Shown: piece by piece, positions 42,036 through 54,410 of the stretch
Numbering within the stretch: position 1 is the stretch's first letter
Layout: each line of letters starts with the position of its first letter
DNA from: Anagrus nilaparvatae
Lineage: Eukaryota > Arthropoda > Insecta > Hymenoptera > Mymaridae
NCBI GenBank assembly: GCA_022575985.1
Contig: JAKSXM010000040.1
Location: forward strand, 12,604,001-12,668,000
Direction: 5' to 3'
Length of the DNA stretch: 64,000 bases
Made by a program: the position numbers and the translations under genes
Notes under the pieces: model-generated
Database searches by the model: none
What the model saw: the letters and a program-made list of their open reading frames with translations, nothing else
What the model was told of the DNA's origin: nothing

Positions 42036-43480
42036 TAATGCATTTTTACTAATAGTAATTATAGTAATTATATATACAATACAAAGTACTGTAGAAATTC
42101 ATATTTTATTTACATAGGTATACCTATGCTTACTCCTTTTTTCTTAATTTTATAAAAATATTTATACCTATTAACACAATAGTGAACAACAGATGAACTG
42201 TAAACTTATATAATCATGTATTATTTAAATTTGCTTTTTAATTTCAATTATAGATAATATAGTTGATATAATATTTTTAAAAACTGAAGAAAACAAAATA
42301 GATGCCGTATAAGCCGTGTCAATGCCCTATTTTCAGTTGGCGTGCGGTCTAGGTCTTACACACGCGTTTATTTACCTGTTTATTTATTTGCTTTTAAAAA
42401 TAAAAAATAGATTAATTTTATGAATAAGTGTTAAAATTTAATTTTTAATATCAGAATAATTTTTTTTTCAATTAAAAAGTATACGTAGGCATCTATTTTT
42501 TATAAAAATCAGAAAATAATTCTGTTGAAATGAAAGTGATATATAAGTATATAAAATAAACTGTGTTTATATATGTGTATATTTAGTTAAAATTTTGATA
42601 GTTGTTGTAAAATTTAGTAGAAATGAAGTAATCATGACAAGATTAGTGTTTTATAGTTAAATAAATATCTTGTAAATAAAAAAAAGTTTACAATATCCAA
42701 AATACCTATATGTGTTAAATAGACGAATTTAAATATTTTTGCAATAAATAAGTGAATAAAACCTTTTTCCTTTATTTGTTGAAGCATTACAATGTAATTA
42801 AAAAAAAATTTAGTGTTCGACATTAAGCAACCAGTAAGTTTATATGGGGAAAACGAAAATTCCATGTAAGTAGTTTTCTCGACCCCATGACAAAAACAAA
42901 ATAATTAAGTATCTTAAGTTTACAGTTTCCACCAGCAATAATTAAAAGCATAATTAATTAAAAATTAATTTTTTTTTTTTTAATTTTGATATTTAAAGTG
43001 CAATTTATTTACTAAGAGCAATAAAAAAGTTTTGGGATAGATTTTTATATAAAATTTTAAATTATACCTACTATCTTAGTGATTTTCGTTAGAATTGTAT
43101 GCAATTGAAACAAGTATATTTAAAAGGCATAATTTATTTTATAAATAATTAAATTTTTTAAAATAACTTTAACTCAGCAATTACAACCCTTAGTAGAATA
43201 GATTTTAAATTAATTTATAACGGTAAACATCAACCTTTCTTAGCTATTGCTAGAAAATACAACAGTTGTCGAAAAACGCATTCCTGTCGAAAACTATTCC
43301 TTCTATTGAAAAAAAAAAATCAATTATTACATGCAAAATGAAAATAAGAATATTTTTTTTTTAACATTTTGATAGAGTTTTAAAATTATATTAGATTAAA
43401 TTAAAACTCAAACCCCTGTGTAAAAAAAAATTAGGTATTGCATACCGAAAAATACTAATTTTCTTTTATTCATTTTTGAA
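42036..43480. other. AT-rich intron-like sequence
   Basis: No gene or clear repeat. A 77-codon minus-strand frame at 42632-42865 has no family resemblance. Confidence 0.4.
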
Positions 43481-43800
43481 TGGTGCATAGTTAGACTCAT
43501 TGCGGCACTTCTTCCCAAATTTGAGAATTTACTAAAGTATTTTTGGCGGGTATGTATTATGGCTACGACCTGTAACTAATATCTACCATCCCTGACATAG
43601 TTTTTGGCTAAAAATTTTTTTACAGGCTTGCGAATGACCAACAATGATGCCTACTTAAGTTCGTTGAGGCATCTCTTCCCAAATTTAAGAATTCACTAAG
43701 ATATTTTTGGCCGCTAAGCATACACGGGTATGCATTATGGCTACGATCTCAGGCTAATATCTCCCATCTCGGACATAGTTTTTAGTCAGATAAAAATTTT
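43481..43800. repeat. Two tandem copies of an approximately 180-bp unit
   Basis: Both contain TTCTTCCCAAATTTGAGAAT-like, TATTTTTGGC, TATGCATTATGGCTACGA and GACATAGTTTTT blocks (first copy from about 43500, second from about 43668). The pair is bounded by inverted TGCACC..AAAATGAATAAA at about 43455 and 43833, which may be element ends. Confidence 0.7.
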
Positions 43801-44009
43801 TTCTAGCATTTCTGCCAGAAACCATATTTTAAATGCACCGAAAATGAATAAAAAAAAAATTTAACGAAGCCAAAATTGCATTTTGCCCTTGGTCGGAAAA
43901 GAATGCCCCAGATCCAAGTTTATATTGTGAGATCTGGGACATAAGAATGTCTTTATTATAACGACCTAGGATAAAAATATACTATGTATTACAGTTTTTG
44001 ACATTAAAA

Positions 44010-44335
44010 GTAAGTTTTAGTACGTGAAAATAGATTTTTTTTAAAAGAAACGATAGTCAAGAAGAAATCAATCAACTTAAAAAAAAAAAAAATTATCATG
44101 TTATGATAAAATTTGATCAACTTATGCATTTTTCAAGTTTTAAAACGGTTTCAAACTTATTAAAATATGGACAAATACTGTTTTTGAACTTAATAAATGC
44201 ATAACTTGCTTAATTTTCTTCGTAAAATTATGATTTTCATTTATGAAACCGATTTATTTCTTCCTGACTATTCATTTCTTTAAGGAAAAGCTCCATTTCA
44301 CGTACTCAAACATATTTTCAAGTGAAAAACCATAA
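44010..44335. repeat. Fold-back of about 325 bp
   Basis: Arms 44015-44170 and 44190-44335 are inverted copies sharing AGTACGTGAAA, GATAGTCA(A/G)GAAGAAAT, AACTTATGCATTTTTC-like and CAAATACTGTTTTTGAAC sequence at the centre. Confidence 0.7.
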
Positions 44336-46399
44336 ATAACTTTAAACAGAAAAATTTATTTAAAACAGTTTTTTACCTAAAAACTGAAATTTCCTGAAAA
44401 AAAATATTTTTTTCTTTAAGAATTAGTTCTTAATAACAGATCTCCAAACATAATTGATAATGGAACAAAAAAATTTGAAATCCGCACAACAAAAAATTTA
44501 AGTAGCAATAGTCTCTTCCTTTTGAATCCACGTGCACACAGGTTTTAGGGACCATAATAGTAGAATTTTATTAAATAATTTTTATTTTATTAATAATAAA
44601 TATCAGGCATACACGCTGGTAAACTAAAATTTATTTTTTTTAATTTTTTTTTTTGTAACTAAATCATAGATAAAAATAAAGTTTCAAAAACCATTAAGAA
44701 TAATCTTGTTACGCATTAAAAAAGATCAAATTATTGTATTTTGTAAAGGCTCGCCCGGGGAAAAATCTCGAATTAAATTTAATTAAATTTTATTAAATGC
44801 ATTTAATAAAATTTAATAAAATTTTATAAAATAATTCGTCGAATTAGGTTCAATTAAATTTTATTAAATTTTAACAGATTTTATTAAATTTTCTTAAATT
44901 CTATTAAATTTTATTAAATTTATTAAATTAATAAAAAAAATAAAAAAAAAAAAATAGTTAAAACTGTTAATATATTGTATAAAGTAGTCCAGTCTAATTG
45001 CAAAAATGGTTGAAAAAAAAATGTATAGACAGGGTAAGTTTAGGTATAAAATATGTTTTTTGAATCACGGAATACAAATCAGGGGTCGAAATTTCATAGA
45101 AAATAGGGATAAACCCTTAAAAAAGCAAATACTTCCCCTTTTTAGGTGCTTTTTTGCATTATTTCAGAACTTAAGCTAAAATTCTCTAACAAATTCCAGA
45201 ATAATTTAAGATTAATTAAGAATATATTGGGAATTTCTTATTATGTACCAAAATTGAGATACAAGGGCTAAATATACAGGGTGAAAACTACCTCTAAATT
45301 TTAAAACAATGAAAAAAATGTTATACAATTTTCTTTTTCAAAATTTTCGTCTTACAACCAAAAAACTGACTACATTTTTAGTATAATAAATTACCCCCCC
45401 CTCCACAAATGGAGAAAAATACCCCTAAATTAAAAAAAAAATAAAAAAAAGGTTATAGAATATTCTTTTTTAAAACTTTTCGTCTATAGACGATTTCGTT
45501 TATTATAATAAACGAAAAACTAACTACATTTTTAGTAGAGAAATTTAGCCTTCCCCTACTCCAGGGGTTATATATTCAATACTATAGTATTGAAAGCTAT
45601 CAAAAATAAAAAATGGAAACATAAATTTTAATTTTTTATTAATGAATGATAATATTTGCTTGAAATTTAAATACAGTGATTTCAATTTTTATGAATCAGT
45701 TTTGTAATTTAAAAAATTTTTTTAATTAAAAAAATTCGGTATAAAATAACTTTTATTAATTTTTATATTTGGAGGTTGTTCTCACCCCCTGGCGGACGGA
45801 ATAATGTTTTAGACTAAAAATATTAATTTTTCTATTTGTAAGACGAAAAGATTCCAAAAAAAAATTTGATTACCTTTTATTCATTTTTTTTTAAATTTGA
45901 GTTTTCGCCTTCCGGGTCGGGAAAAATTTTTTGTATTACCAATTTTGTTACTTTTTCGTTTCTCTATAAGAAAAAAAGTGTACAAAACAAAATTTAACAA
46001 TTTTTTGTATAATTTCTTTTACATTTAGGGGTAGTTTTCACCCCCTGGCAACAGGGATGATTTTTTGTAGTACAAATGTTGTTGGATTTTGTTTGTAAGA
46101 CGAAAAGTGCAAAAAAGAAATTTTTATAAAGTTTCATTTTATAAATTTTCATTTTTTATTAATTATGGGGTATAGTCAAGGCGCCTGTGTAAAAAAAAAG
46201 GTCAAAGCTGAGGTTTCTACGAAACAGGATGAATGCAGCTGAAATCTAGTGGAATCTTTTCAGGAAGACCTAAGGAAAAAAGTACGGTAAAAAAAATTTT
46301 TCAAATTTTCAATGGGCTGAAAATACCCCCAATTCCCCCCCCCCCCGTTTACCTAAAAAATTAAAAATATTATTATTTGCAATTTTGAAGGGACCTAGT

Positions 46400-46960
46400 A
46401 GGTATTTTGGGCCGCTAAATCCGAATCTGACATCAAAAACCAATTTAGAGGGGTGTAACACCCTTATTTTAACCCTTTCAACCCTTAAAATTTAATATTT
46501 CTTAAAAACCGATTTTTTTTCATTTTTACTGGATCTAGTAGATATTTTGAGCCACTAAATCCAAATCTGACGTCAAAACCCAAGTTAAAGGGGTGTAAGA
46601 CCCTTATTTTAACCCTTTCAACCCTTAAAATTTAAAATTTCTTAAAAGCAGACATTTTTTTAATTTTTACTGGTTCTAGTAGGTATTTTGAGCCGCTAAA
46701 TCCGAATTTGACGCCAAAAACCTAGTTAGAGGGCTGCAACACCTTTATTTTTACCCTTTCAACCCTTAAAATTGACTATTTTTTAAAAGCTGATATTTTT
46801 AAAATTTTTATTGGGTCAAGTAGATATTTTGGGCCGCTAAATCCGAATTTTACGTCAAAAACCAAGTTAGAGGGCTGTAACACCCTTATTTTTACCCTTT
46901 CAACCCTTAAAATTTTACATAAATTATTAGCTAATTTTTATTAGATCTAGTAGGTACTTT
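46400..46960. repeat. Four tandem 140-148-bp units, left arm
   Basis: Each unit has GCCGCTAAATCCGAATCTGA, GGGTGTAACACCCTTATTTT and CCCTTTCAACCCTTAAAATT blocks. Units start near 46408, 46556, 46692 and 46838. Confidence 0.85.
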
Positions 46961-47684
46961 GGGCCAGAAAAATTTGTATTATATCTACAGATGTAAAAAA
47001 ATAATCAAGAATAGGAGATACATTGAAAAATTCTTTACTTTGTATCTTTTTCAATTATTTTTTATTCAGATATAATAATTTGAAGTCGCAATCACAATTT
47101 TATGATTTTTTAAAAAACCTTATTTTTAATGTTAAATTTCAAGAGCCATTTATTAAAAACGACTCAAGAAAATAAGACGAGTAAAGACTTTTTAGAAAAT
47201 TGAAGCTTGTATAAATTCTTTGAGATCTATAAAATTTAATTTTGTCAGAAATTACAAATTTGGCAGCTATTAAAAAATTGGTCATTTTTATTCTAAAATG
47301 AGCATTTGGTTAATTGGCTTTAGGAATAAGAGTATGAATGATAAAAAATTGCGGTTAATGGCGTTTGAAAGGAGACACTAACACAAAAAAAATGGGACTA
47401 AACAGAAAATTTTTGGTAAATTTGTAAGGTTTTAGCGTTTCATTGTATACTACTAAAAAGCCCTATTTTATAACATTGAACCCTGCGTTTCTAGGTCCAC
47501 AAGGCCCATTAGAATGAACGGAGAATAGTCAGCATTTTTTTTCAACATAATAAAATTATCTATAACCATTTGGTGTTCCAGATGTTTTGAACTCCCTTTG
47601 CTAGTATAATATAATGCATAAATAAATAGCGCACTATGGAAAACTCTCCCCTTTAACAGAGAGAAGAAGGGTGAGAATAAGGGT

Positions 47685-48180
47685 TTTACAGCCCTCTAAA
47701 TTGATATTTGACGTAAAATTCGGATTTAGCGGCCCAAAATACCTACTAGAACCAATAAAAATTTAAAAAATGTCTGCTTTTAAAAAATACTAAATTTTAA
47801 GGGTTGAAAGAGTAAAAATAAGGGTGTTACAGCCCTCTAACTTGGTTTTTGACGTCAAATTCGAATTTAGCGGCCCAAAATACCTACTAGAACCAATAAA
47901 AATTAAAAAAATGTCTGCTTTTAAAAAATATTCAATTTTAAGTTGAAAGGGTTAAAATAAGGGTCTGTCACCCCTTTAACTTGGGTTTTGACGTCAGATT
48001 TGGATTTAGTGGCTCAAAATATCTACTAGATCCAGTCAAAATGAAAAAAAATCGGTTTTTAAGAAATATTAAATTTTAAGGGTTGAAAGGGTTAAAATAA
48101 GGGTGTTACACCCCTCTAAATTGGTTTTTGATGTCAGATTCGGATTTAGCGGCCCAAAATACCTACTAGATCCCTTCAAA
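47685..48180. repeat. Four tandem 140-148-bp units, right arm (inverted)
   Basis: Inverted counterparts of 46400-46960, with TTCGGATTTAGCGGCCCAAA and AGGGTTGAAAGGGTTAAAAT blocks repeated four times. Confidence 0.85.
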
Positions 48181-48779
48181 ATTGCAAATAATAATATTTT
48201 TAATTTTTCAGGTAAACGGGGGGGGGGGGTATTTTCACCCCATTGAAAATTTGAAAAATTTTTTTTACCGTACTTTTTTCCTTAGGTCTTCCTGAAAAGA
48301 TTCCACTAGGTTTCATCTGCATTCATCCTGTTTTGTAGAATCGATGGGTGGGTTCACAAGGGAAACCCGACTAGTAGTTGCCTCCCTGGGGGTGAACAAA
48401 TCAAAATTATACTAAGTCCATTTCACCCCTCCTGATTGAAACATCAATTTTAGCATGTTTAAAGCATTTTTTTTTAGATACTAGTTATTTTAATTAAATT
48501 TTATTAAATGTTATTAAATTGAATTCGGTGAATTTTCCAATTCAATTTAATATAATTTAATAAAATTTAATAGAATTTAATATTATCGAATTAAAATTAA
48601 TTCGGGATATTTCCCCCGGGTCCCGCTCGCGTTGTCCCTTTCTTAGCGCAATATACGTACCTGAACTTATACACAATTTTTACTTTCTATTTTACCTTTA
48701 TAAATGCCATACTACTTTCTTTTACCCACCAGCTCATTTAATACACGTGACCGGCTTCAGTTACCTATGTATATGCGTG

Positions 48780-48935
48780 CTAGGCCCCTGAGTATTACTT
48801 CGCACTTTGTTTTTTTATAATTAATTTTATATTAAATATATTATTCACTTTTTTAAGCAACCATAAATAAAATGTAATTTTAATAACAAAAAGGATAATT
48901 TAAACTGTAAACAAACATTAAAACTCGGGGCCTAG
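48780..48935. mobile_element. 156-bp MITE-like element
   Basis: Ends CTAGGCCCCTGAGT and, as complement, CTAGGCCCCGAGT. Interior AT-rich. No convincing target duplication. Confidence 0.5.
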
Positions 48936-50600
48936 TTTTTATTAACATATTCGGCATATATTAGCATATGCGAGAGAGAAGAGTGCGCTGAACGCTACTG
49001 CGCAACTATAAGGTTGTATTTACACGCATACTAAAGTAAGTAACACAGAGAACGATTTAGGGAGATACCTCAGGAAAGAGTTATGATTTTAATTTACTAA
49101 TCGTCATGAAATTAGTTTTATTGTAGGTTTTTTGGGTCACCGATTACGAAAATCGGGATCTCTTCGGGAAATATTTGTGAAACACCCTTAAATTTGCATA
49201 AAATACCTTCAACAAGAGGATTTTTTTATTACTGTTTATCCTCTGCACTTTCATCCTTTTCTGGATTGTTTTGCAGAAACTCACAAAAATCACATCCTGC
49301 ATCAACAACCTTCTGCACTGTTTAATGTCGCTTTGGGTCGCTTGCAGATTTTTTTCGCTACTGATTAATTATTTAATTAAAATAAAAATATTTTATAAAA
49401 ATGTTCCTGAAATATTTGATCAGTGACCAAAACTAAAACCCATATGACCCAAATTTAGACAATCAAAGTGCGAAAATAGCAAAGATACGATTTGCTATTT
49501 GCGGAATTTAGTGGGCCAATTTTTTGCGCTTTTCTACATATTCTTATAAATGACTTATATTCTATACACATCTAAATATTTTTATAAACATAATTCTTAA
49601 AAATGTGAATTAAGTGTTTTTAAATCCCTAATTTTGGATTAATTTAGTTCCTAAATCAAAATACCTATAAAAATCACATACTTTAATAAAATATTTATAC
49701 GTATAATATACTCCCCCTCACCCCTCCATTTACTTTAAAAAAGTATACTGTATGGAATAGGTACATTAATGCTTTCTTGCCTTGTGAATAATACTTCAAA
49801 TTCAACCTACGATTGAAATGATATCCAATAATTTTCAGTATGAAATAGCTAGGTTTTTTTCGTTAATAATTATTTTAAAAATTATTTTTTCCTTATATTA
49901 ATTAATTATATTTTTCTTAGCTGTTGGCTATTCCTGACGGGCCCTTTAAGAAATCATAGAAAAGTGTTATTTGAAAAACCTTTTTTGTTTTCTTTATGTT
50001 ATTAAAAGTTTCAATGTAAAAAATATCATTTAATTAATTAATTTTTAACATAAATTATGAAGAAGTGATTTTGTCAATAATTTTGTCATTACTAAAAAGT
50101 TATTTTATTGAACATTTAGCAAATATTTGTATTTTTTTCACTAGAGTAAAGTTGGCTGGGACCAAAAAAAAAAATTAATATTTTTTAATGCAAACTATGC
50201 CAAATGATTGCTCCTTAATTGCTCCCAAATGCTTTCATAATTATTTTAATTGCTAGGCAATCGTTTATTTGCAAAATAAAAAATAAATTAATTGGATTAA
50301 CAAACGGTTTTGTAAATATTTATATAACACCTATTTTGATAAATGACGGCTCAAATAATTGCTCCTGCATTAAACTAAATTGCTCCCTCAAAATTATTTT
50401 ATAAACATTTTTTATTTGTTATTAAAAAGCTAAATACAAATCTCTCTTATAGTAAAATTGTTATAAAATTGAATAGTATCGGTACAGTAGCGATGTAAAG
50501 TTAATGAGCGTGCGTTATTTAAAAATATTAAAGTCTATTAGAATCTATATACTTTATTATTTCTGGAACATCTACTAACACACACAATTTCTATAAATTT
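48936..50600. other. AT-rich intron-like sequence
   Basis: A short less AT-rich piece at 48940-49200; no supported gene or repeat. A 61-codon frame at 50219-50404 has no recognisable content. Confidence 0.4.
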
Positions 50601-51400
50601 ATATATATTAGAGTGTGCTTAATTTTTTTTTTCGATAGAGTTTTTTTAAAAAAGTCAATATAATTTGTAATAAATTTTTGGGTTTTTCTGGTAGAAAAAT
50701 ATTTAATTTTAAGGGGAGCATTCCACTTTGAACAAAATCTTTTTTGCTTTTTTTAAAATAATTTAAGTTTATAAAGCTCAATAATTGAAAAAAAATCAAA
50801 AATAATTTTAAGGTGAAAATGGGCCTTGGAGTAATACCTTACTTTGAAGGATAAAATCAAATTTCTTATTCAAAATTTGATTTTTGAAAAAAAGTCTTAA
50901 GATAACTAAATATTGGTTGCTGGATTATTAATGAATTTTAAGGGTAGATGAAGATTTTTTTTTTTGTTTAATACAACTTATTCGGCCTTGAAATTATTTT
51001 AAAAAATTCAAAGGTTCATCGATTTGGCCCATATTTTCAGAGGTACTTTGAATTTTCATATAATTTGTGATAAATTTTTGGGTTTTTCTGGTAAAAAAAT
51101 ATTTATTTTTAAGGGGAGCATTCCACTTTGAACAAACTCTTTTTCGATTTTTTTTTTTATAAATGGCTTTAACTTATCTTCTCATAGTTACGACTGTTTT
51201 TGCGCGAAAATCAAAGTTGTGATTTTTTTTGAAAAAAAATCAAAAATTTTTTTAAGGTGAAAATTCAAAAAATTAGGTATCAGATCCAAGATACATCGAG
51301 TAAAAACAATATTTCTTTTTAAAATTATTACATTTAGAGAAAAAAAAGGTAATTCTATACCGCTTTAAAAAATGAAAAGTAGTTTGAGATTTTTTGATGA
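50600..51400. repeat. Interspersed repeat copy, inverted relative to 54200-54410
   Basis: 50863-51060 and 54205-54410 are inverted copies (blocks TTGGTTGCTGGATTATTAAT, CAACTTATTCGGCC, TTTGGCCCATATTTTCAGAG). Within this stretch AAGGGGAGCATTCCACTTTG occurs twice about 400 bp apart (50712 and 51111). Possibly the arms of another large fold-back. Confidence 0.65.
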
Positions 51401-51406
51401 CAAATG

Positions 51407-51951
51407 TGTAGGATTCGGGTCAACCTGAAGATAATTATTAATTAATTACTGATTATGATTTAATTTAATTTTACATTGTATTTTTATGTTGTATGAGAAT
51501 CTTTCTAGAAGTAGTTGTACGTTAAAGTCAAGATATTTCCGGTGTCATATGGTGTGTTTTCTGTAGTGTCTGTATCGTATGATATTTTAATGTATGGAAG
51601 TTTCTAGGTTTAATTGTCGTTAGTTTTTATAGAAAGGATGAATGTTAAGTACCTAGAAAATTCGAGAATAGAACGATCTAGAAAGAATATTAAAATGTAT
51701 AAAAGTTGCAGGATTTTGGTCGTGGGAGGCAGTTGTTCAGTAGTTGTTCAGTTGTTCGTCAGTTGTACTGTATGCGGCATGTAGTCTGTTGCGTGTAGTA
51801 TGTTGTTTGTAGTACTGTTAAAATAGTAATGTTAAAAATGTAGTCTTTAAATTGAATGTTGCTGTATCAATAAATACGTTGTGTTGTTTTACTTTTTAAA
51901 TTAAATAAAAATTGTTGCTAATTATTTGAAAATACTAAGCCCATTCCTACA
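51407..51951 (+). repeat. Solo LTR, probably Ty3/gypsy, with AATG duplication
   Basis: 545 bp beginning TGTAGGATTC and ending ATTCCTACA, so the ends form the short inverted repeat TGTAGGA/TCCTACA. The 4-bp duplication AATG lies at 51403-51406 and 51952-51955. Promoter-like content: TATAAAAG at 51698-51705, CAGTTGTTCAGT-type initiator repeats about 30 bp later, and AATAAA near 51872. The order TATA, start, polyadenylation signal gives plus orientation. Formed by recombination between two LTRs. Confidence 0.88.
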
Positions 51952-51955
51952 AATG

Positions 51956-53700
51956 TTTTAAAAGAAAATTTTTTTCCACGGAAATTCAAATTTTCTATCT
52001 GTTTTTTAAAATTTTATTTAAAAAAAAGTTATTTAGAATATTTTGGGTAGATCAAAAATGAAAATCGTGGTTTTTGACCTAAAAGTTGAAAAATCTTTCT
52101 GACACCTATCACCAATTTCTTGTTAACGTTTTTTTTTTTCAAGGTTTAAGCTATTTGAATACACGGGTGAAATCGACGTGGCTTCAAAAATTTTTTTTTT
52201 ATTTCCGGCCCGAGTTAAGTAGTAATAAAAAATGCGCCATGTATTACAATTTTTGGAAGTAAAAATGTTTGATCATTATCTCTAAATTGAAATAATTTTA
52301 AATAAAATAGCATTTCCTTTCAAAAGAATATTTTCTCAAAATTAGACCAGTTCTTTTAAAGTATTATTATTTTATTTAGAATATTTCATTATTTTCTCAT
52401 ATGCTTCTTATTATTGGTATATTTTTAAATCCTTGGTAAGTAATGTACTAATTAGTGTTACAGCAAAGGGTTTAAGAATATACTTTTTAAGAAGTACTTT
52501 TTTCAATTTTCATTTTAAAGATTTGATATAAAATTTAATTAGATTAAAAACAAACTACTGTGCGTATAAAGAGATACACCAGATTGTTTCAAATTTTTTT
52601 GAAAGAATAACAAGTATAAAATTACTTTTAGTAAAAAAATTGAAATTTTAGTAAAAACATAAATTTTTTACGAAAAATACATTAGTTTTGAATATATAGA
52701 AGCAATAAACTTTAGAGTATACATTTATTTCATATATTAAAAAATTTTTTTTCGTTATACAAATATAAATTTCCAAGCGTTATATTAAAATTTTTTTTGA
52801 TTTCGCAGGTCATTTTTTGTTCGTTTTTATTTATTACTTCTGGAATATCGCAATTTTAATTTTTATAGAATTCACATACAAATATAGAACCTCTTTCCCC
52901 TTTGTTTATATAATTCAGTATATGTATAAGTGTAATATGTGTATACTATCTGTACATTATAATAATATGATATAATACTTATATATATTGAATTTACTTT
53001 GAAAAATAGCTAAAATTATAAAGCTTCTTAGAAAAAGTTTTAAAACAAACCAGAAACTTTAAAAAATAATTGTTTTTGATAAAAAATGAGGCTTGATTCT
53101 ATAATTATATCATTCTTTTTTCATTATATGCTATCCTTTTTTAATTAATATGATAAAGAGATAGAGCAATATCGATTAAAATTTAAAATGACTTGGATAT
53201 ATTTGCATAATCTAGGCCCACTAAAATATTATTATCTATCATAAAATATATGTGTCACACTGTTCAAATTATTCCAAAATTTTCAAGGTTTTATAAATAA
53301 TTGTTTAAAATTTTATATTTTATAGCCAATAGTTTTTCGGATAGTACTGTAGTACTGTATAATATTTGGATAAATTTAAAAATTAAAAAAAATTTTTCTT
53401 GATATATTTGACTAAGAAAATCAGTAATTCAATTTGCTGCTGAAAACTTTGTATAAGCACTGAGAAAAATGTTCTTCTTAATTAAAGAACTAACTACTTT
53501 GACTAATATCTAGTTGTGTCCAAAAGAAATCTATTTGCGACAAGAATAACTCATATATGCTTGAAATAAGAAGAAAATAATCTTGATGAAATAAATTATA
53601 TAAGGATTTGGACTCTAGGAGTTAAAAATGGGGCCCAATTAGCACCTAGGAGTCAATTGGTGCCACTAAGGCTAATCTTAACGTTCTAGATCTGTTTTGA
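51956..53700. other. AT-rich sequence
   Basis: A block near 52090 (AAAATCTTTCTGACACCTATC) recurs near 54155, so this is probably part of the same old repeat as its surroundings. No gene seen. Confidence 0.4.
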
Positions 53701-54410
53701 ACTTTCAAAGTACATTTTCACCCTAAGAGGCCCATTTTTTCCTTCGGTGACAATGTGCATCAGGTGAGATTGTTTTTAATGCCCAGCATACAATTGAATC
53801 CTCAGAATTTATTTTTTTCAGAACCACGATTTTTTAGTTTTAAGAAAATTATTTTTACTCGTTTTTTTGCATACGAAACCCAATTTTTTGAAAATTTTTT
53901 ACCAGCAAAATAGAAAAAACATCATCACTATTGTTCTTTTTGGATATAATACCTGGACATTTTCAATGGAAAACACCATTAATTTTTTTTTCTTTTTAGA
54001 TGTAGTATCTAATTTTTTTATATGGAAGTACAAGTTTTATAGAAATAACATTATAAATCGATTTCTTGGATCTTATTATAGCTAAACTTTTTAAAATTTT
54101 TGTTTCAAACTTTGGGTGGCTCAGGCATGAAAAACGCGCTTTTTGAAATAAAAATGGAAAAATCTTTTTGACACCTATCGCCAATGTAATTCTGTTCACG
54201 ATTTTTTTCAGTTTTCTGAAAATTCAAAGTACCTCTGAAAATATGGGCCAAATCGATGTACCTTTGAATTTTTTAAAATAACTTCAGGGCCGAATAAGTT
54301 GTATTAAATAAAAAAAAAAATCGTAATCTATCCTTAAAATCTATTAATAATCCAGCAACCAATAATTAGTTATCTTAAAACTTTTTTTCAAAAATCAAAT
54401 TTTGAATAAG
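53701..54410. repeat. Right portion of an old interspersed repeat
   Basis: Matches 50863-51060 in inverted orientation at 54205-54410 and is cut by the fold-back element starting at 54411. Confidence 0.6.

Larger units (their letters stand above)
44745..48635. mobile_element. 3.9-kb palindromic composite element
   Basis: Outer ends are GC-rich and inverted: CTCGCCCGGGGAAAAATCTC at about 44748 and, as complement of the right end, GAGCGGGACCCGGGGGAAAT at about 48632. Inside each end is an 11-bp-period ATTAAATTTT array. Further in, long arms 46200-46960 and 47685-48350 are near-perfect inverted copies, each with a C/G homopolymer and four tandem 140-148-bp units. The left half also holds a smaller palindrome (45290-45560 against 45770-46150). 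No coding sequence seen. Confidence 0.75.

Noticed and set aside
48745..48760. Another CACGTG site (ACACGTGACC near 48743)
   Set aside because: It lacks the flanking module shared by the four fold-back sites.
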